Shown: positions 62,588 to 64,000 of the stretch, piece by piece
Layout: each line of letters opens with the position of its first letter
How positions within the stretch are numbered: the stretch's first letter is position 1
DNA from: Tolypothrix sp. FACHB-123
GTDB taxonomy: Bacteria; Cyanobacteriota; Cyanobacteriia; Cyanobacteriales; Nostocaceae
Assembly (NCBI RefSeq): GCF_014697075.1
Contig: NZ_JACJRE010000002.1
Coordinates: forward strand, 62,001-126,000
DNA length: 64,000 nt
Direction of reading: 5' to 3'
Position numbers and translations under genes: made by a program
The notes under the pieces: model-generated
Databases searched by the model: none
The model's input: only the letters and a program-made list of their open reading frames with translations
What the model was told of the DNA's origin: nothing

Positions 62588-63038
62588 ACAATATCAACAA
62601 AAAAATATTCACTAAACAAGCATTGCAGAGTCATGAATACTTAAACATCAGCACGTACTCAGCACCACAGAGAATGAAATCAACCCTCTTTTGATGGTGT
62701 TAAGCATAACTCGGATGCTTTTTAAGATTGTGGCTAGCTATCCAGCTAACACTGATGAAACTCCAGATTGTCAAAAATCTAAAAATCCCATTAATAACAG
62801 CTAATTGGGACAAATAAACCAGAAAAGCGGCGATGATTTAGCGATCGCCGCTTTTTTGTCACTGGTCATTGGTTAAGAATTCTAAATGATCAACACTCAA
62901 CTATGGACTATTGACTGTTGACTGTTGAGCGCCAATCGAAAGAAATCTTTAAGATATGTCCATCTTGGCCATAAAATTCTACACGGGGAGCCTAACTAAT
63001 TGCACCCAAAATCTATCTGTTATGAGAGGAGCCTTTTT
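62588..63038. other. Gap with strong terminator and pyrophosphatase leader
   Basis: The first 240 bases form a possible long 3' untranslated region or small RNA, including the hairpin TCCCATTA/TAATTGGGA near 62785-62815. They end at a strong terminator at 62826-62857. CATTGAC/ACTATTG-type heptamers lie at about 62890-62930. The remainder contains the promoter of ppa. Confidence 0.55.
62826..62858 (+). terminator. Strong rho-independent terminator
   Basis: AGCGGCGAT (62826-62834) pairs with ATCGCCGCT (62844-62852), followed by TTTTTT. The nine-base GC-rich stem and T-tract make this one of the clearest terminators in the window, serving the small membrane protein transcript or an independent small RNA. 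Confidence 0.85.
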
Positions 63039-63551
63039 GTGGACTTATCGCTGATACCACCCCAACCAAAACCTGGTCTAATCAATGTTCTCATTGAAAT
63101 TCCCGGTGGGAGCAAAAATAAATACGAATACGATAAAGATCTTCAGGCTTTTGCCCTAGACCGAGTCCTGTATTCTTCGGTACAATATCCTTATGACTAT
63201 GGCTTTGTACCCAATACTTTAGCTGATGACGGCGATCCTCTAGACGGTATGGTCATTATCGATGAACCAACCTTTCCTGGCTGTATAATTGCTGCACGAC
63301 CAATTGGTTTGTTGGAAATGATTGATGGCGGCGATCGCGATGAAAAAATCCTTTGCGTTCCTGACAAAGACCCACGCTACGCTCAAATAAAATCATTAAA
63401 AGACTTACCATCACACCGTTTGGATGAAATTGCTGAATTTTTCCGCACTTATAAAAATCTGGAAAAGAAGGTAACTGAAATTCTCGGTTGGCAAGATGTT
63501 GAGCAAGTAACAGCATTAGTAGAAAAGTCAATCAAAGCGGCTCAAGGCTAA
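63039..63551 (+). CDS. ppa: Inorganic pyrophosphatase
   Basis: This family I soluble pyrophosphatase hydrolyses PPi to phosphate and drives biosynthetic reactions. The GTG at 63039, preceded by GAGAGGAG, gives 170 residues starting [20 protein letters not shown]; an upstream TTG at 63000 would add 13 atypical residues. Active-site motifs are [34 protein letters not shown] (the DGDPLD metal site) and [17 protein letters not shown]. It stands alone. Confidence 0.96.
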   Translation: MDLSLIPPQPKPGLINVLIEIPGGSKNKYEYDKDLQAFALDRVLYSSVQYPYDYGFVPNTLADDGDPLDGMVIIDEPTFPGCIIAARPIGLLEMIDGGDRDEKILCVPDKDPRYAQIKSLKDLPSHRLDEIAEFFRTYKNLEKKVTEILGWQDVEQVTALVEKSIKAAQG

Positions 63552-64000
63552 TCGGTTAAAGTAATGGGTAATATTTCAGTTGTCAGTAATTCAGAAATTA
63601 ACTTTTGCATTGTTGACGATTGATTCATTACCCATTGCTAATTTGGTATAACGAGTAATCCTGAATAGCTTAGACATCAACCAGCTAAAAGTTATTCATT
63701 ATCATCGATAAAAGACAAGCAGACGCAGAGAACAAACCAATGAATAACTAATCACCAATGACCAATGACCAAGCGCAAATTCTGAGCGGATGAAACCTCC
63801 AATCAGAACTTAGTTAAGAATGACCAATGACTAATGACTCTTTAGCGTCAGTAAATTCAAGCAGTCACTAATAAAAACAACTTTTGCTATTTGCAGAACG
63901 CAAAAATTGCTACATAAACCCAAATCAAATGCAGCGAACTCTCCTTTCGGCAAAAATTCATAACTGTACCCTGACAGGGGCAAATGTTAACTATGTGGGA
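63552..64000. other. Gene-free end of window with heptamer repeats
   Basis: No gene is supported after ppa up to the end of the window. ACCAATG/CCAATGA-type tandem units lie at about 63740-63770 and again at 63822-63840, and TTGTTGACGATTGATTCATT-type units at about 63610-63630. Nothing else was recognised. Confidence 0.55.

Overview
The window is chromosomal DNA from a filamentous, Nostocales-type cyanobacterium. Evidence for this includes the many GCGATCGC (HIP1) octamers, heptamer-type tandem repeats (CTAGGGA, CAATGCC, CATTGAC and similar) in the gaps between genes, a dnaE gene that ends in the N-terminal half of a split intein, several large TPR/CHAT and exopolysaccharide genes, and Uma2 and CheC-type families common in this group. 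No tRNA, rRNA, CRISPR array or complete transposon was recognised.

Layout. 1-3.2 kb holds the tail of a probable acyltransferase, two unknown proteins and an isopentenyl phosphate kinase-like gene. 3.2-12.4 kb is a chemosensory locus. cheA-cheW-mcp-cheB-cheR run leftwards, and a CheY-like regulator, a CheC-like phosphatase and a hybrid histidine kinase run rightwards; a small IS1-like zinc-ribbon/HTH ORF sits between the two arms. 12.5-19.3 kb is a cobalamin (corrin ring) locus with cobI, cobH, cobG, cobL, cobK and a DUF1636 protein. A cobalamin riboswitch precedes cobG, and an unrelated Uma2 gene is embedded in the locus. 19.5-23.8 kb has a small ORF with its own terminator, a dicarboxylate/amino-acid symporter and dnaE-N with the split intein. 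23.8-28.9 kb is a less ordered, repeat-rich stretch. It holds an EgtD-like methyltransferase, a TPR pseudogene, an unknown protein/lipoprotein pair, a small YkuD/DUF2778-like protein and another methyltransferase.

28.9-54.6 kb is a large surface-polysaccharide locus. It encodes a GT39 membrane glycosyltransferase, a MarR regulator, GDP-fucose synthesis (gmd, fcl), dTDP-rhamnose synthesis (rfbB, rfbA, rfbC, rfbD), two priming polyprenyl-phosphate sugar transferases, several glycosyltransferases, two methyltransferases, an alkaline-phosphatase-fold protein, a Wzy-like polymerase, a Wzx flippase and a Wzc-like tyrosine autokinase. Together these form a plausible Wzx/Wzy-dependent pathway for a fucose- and rhamnose-containing, probably methylated polysaccharide. 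The central 41-50 kb part is visibly A+T-rich and carries the variable functions. A perfect 13-bp inverted repeat lies in the divergent promoter region between wzc and the second priming transferase.

54.7-64 kb returns to housekeeping genes: pgsA, a secreted TPR-CHAT protein, aspA, a DUF362 protein, a small one-helix membrane protein and inorganic pyrophosphatase, separated by long gaps containing terminators and repeats.

I did not find one clearly novel multi-gene defence or mobile system. The points most worth a second look are the split intein, the receptor with tandem HAMP repeats and no membrane anchor, the palindrome in the polysaccharide promoter region, the repeat-derived protein ends (CobG, the priming transferase), the alkaline-phosphatase-like protein in the polysaccharide locus, and several unannotated small genes.
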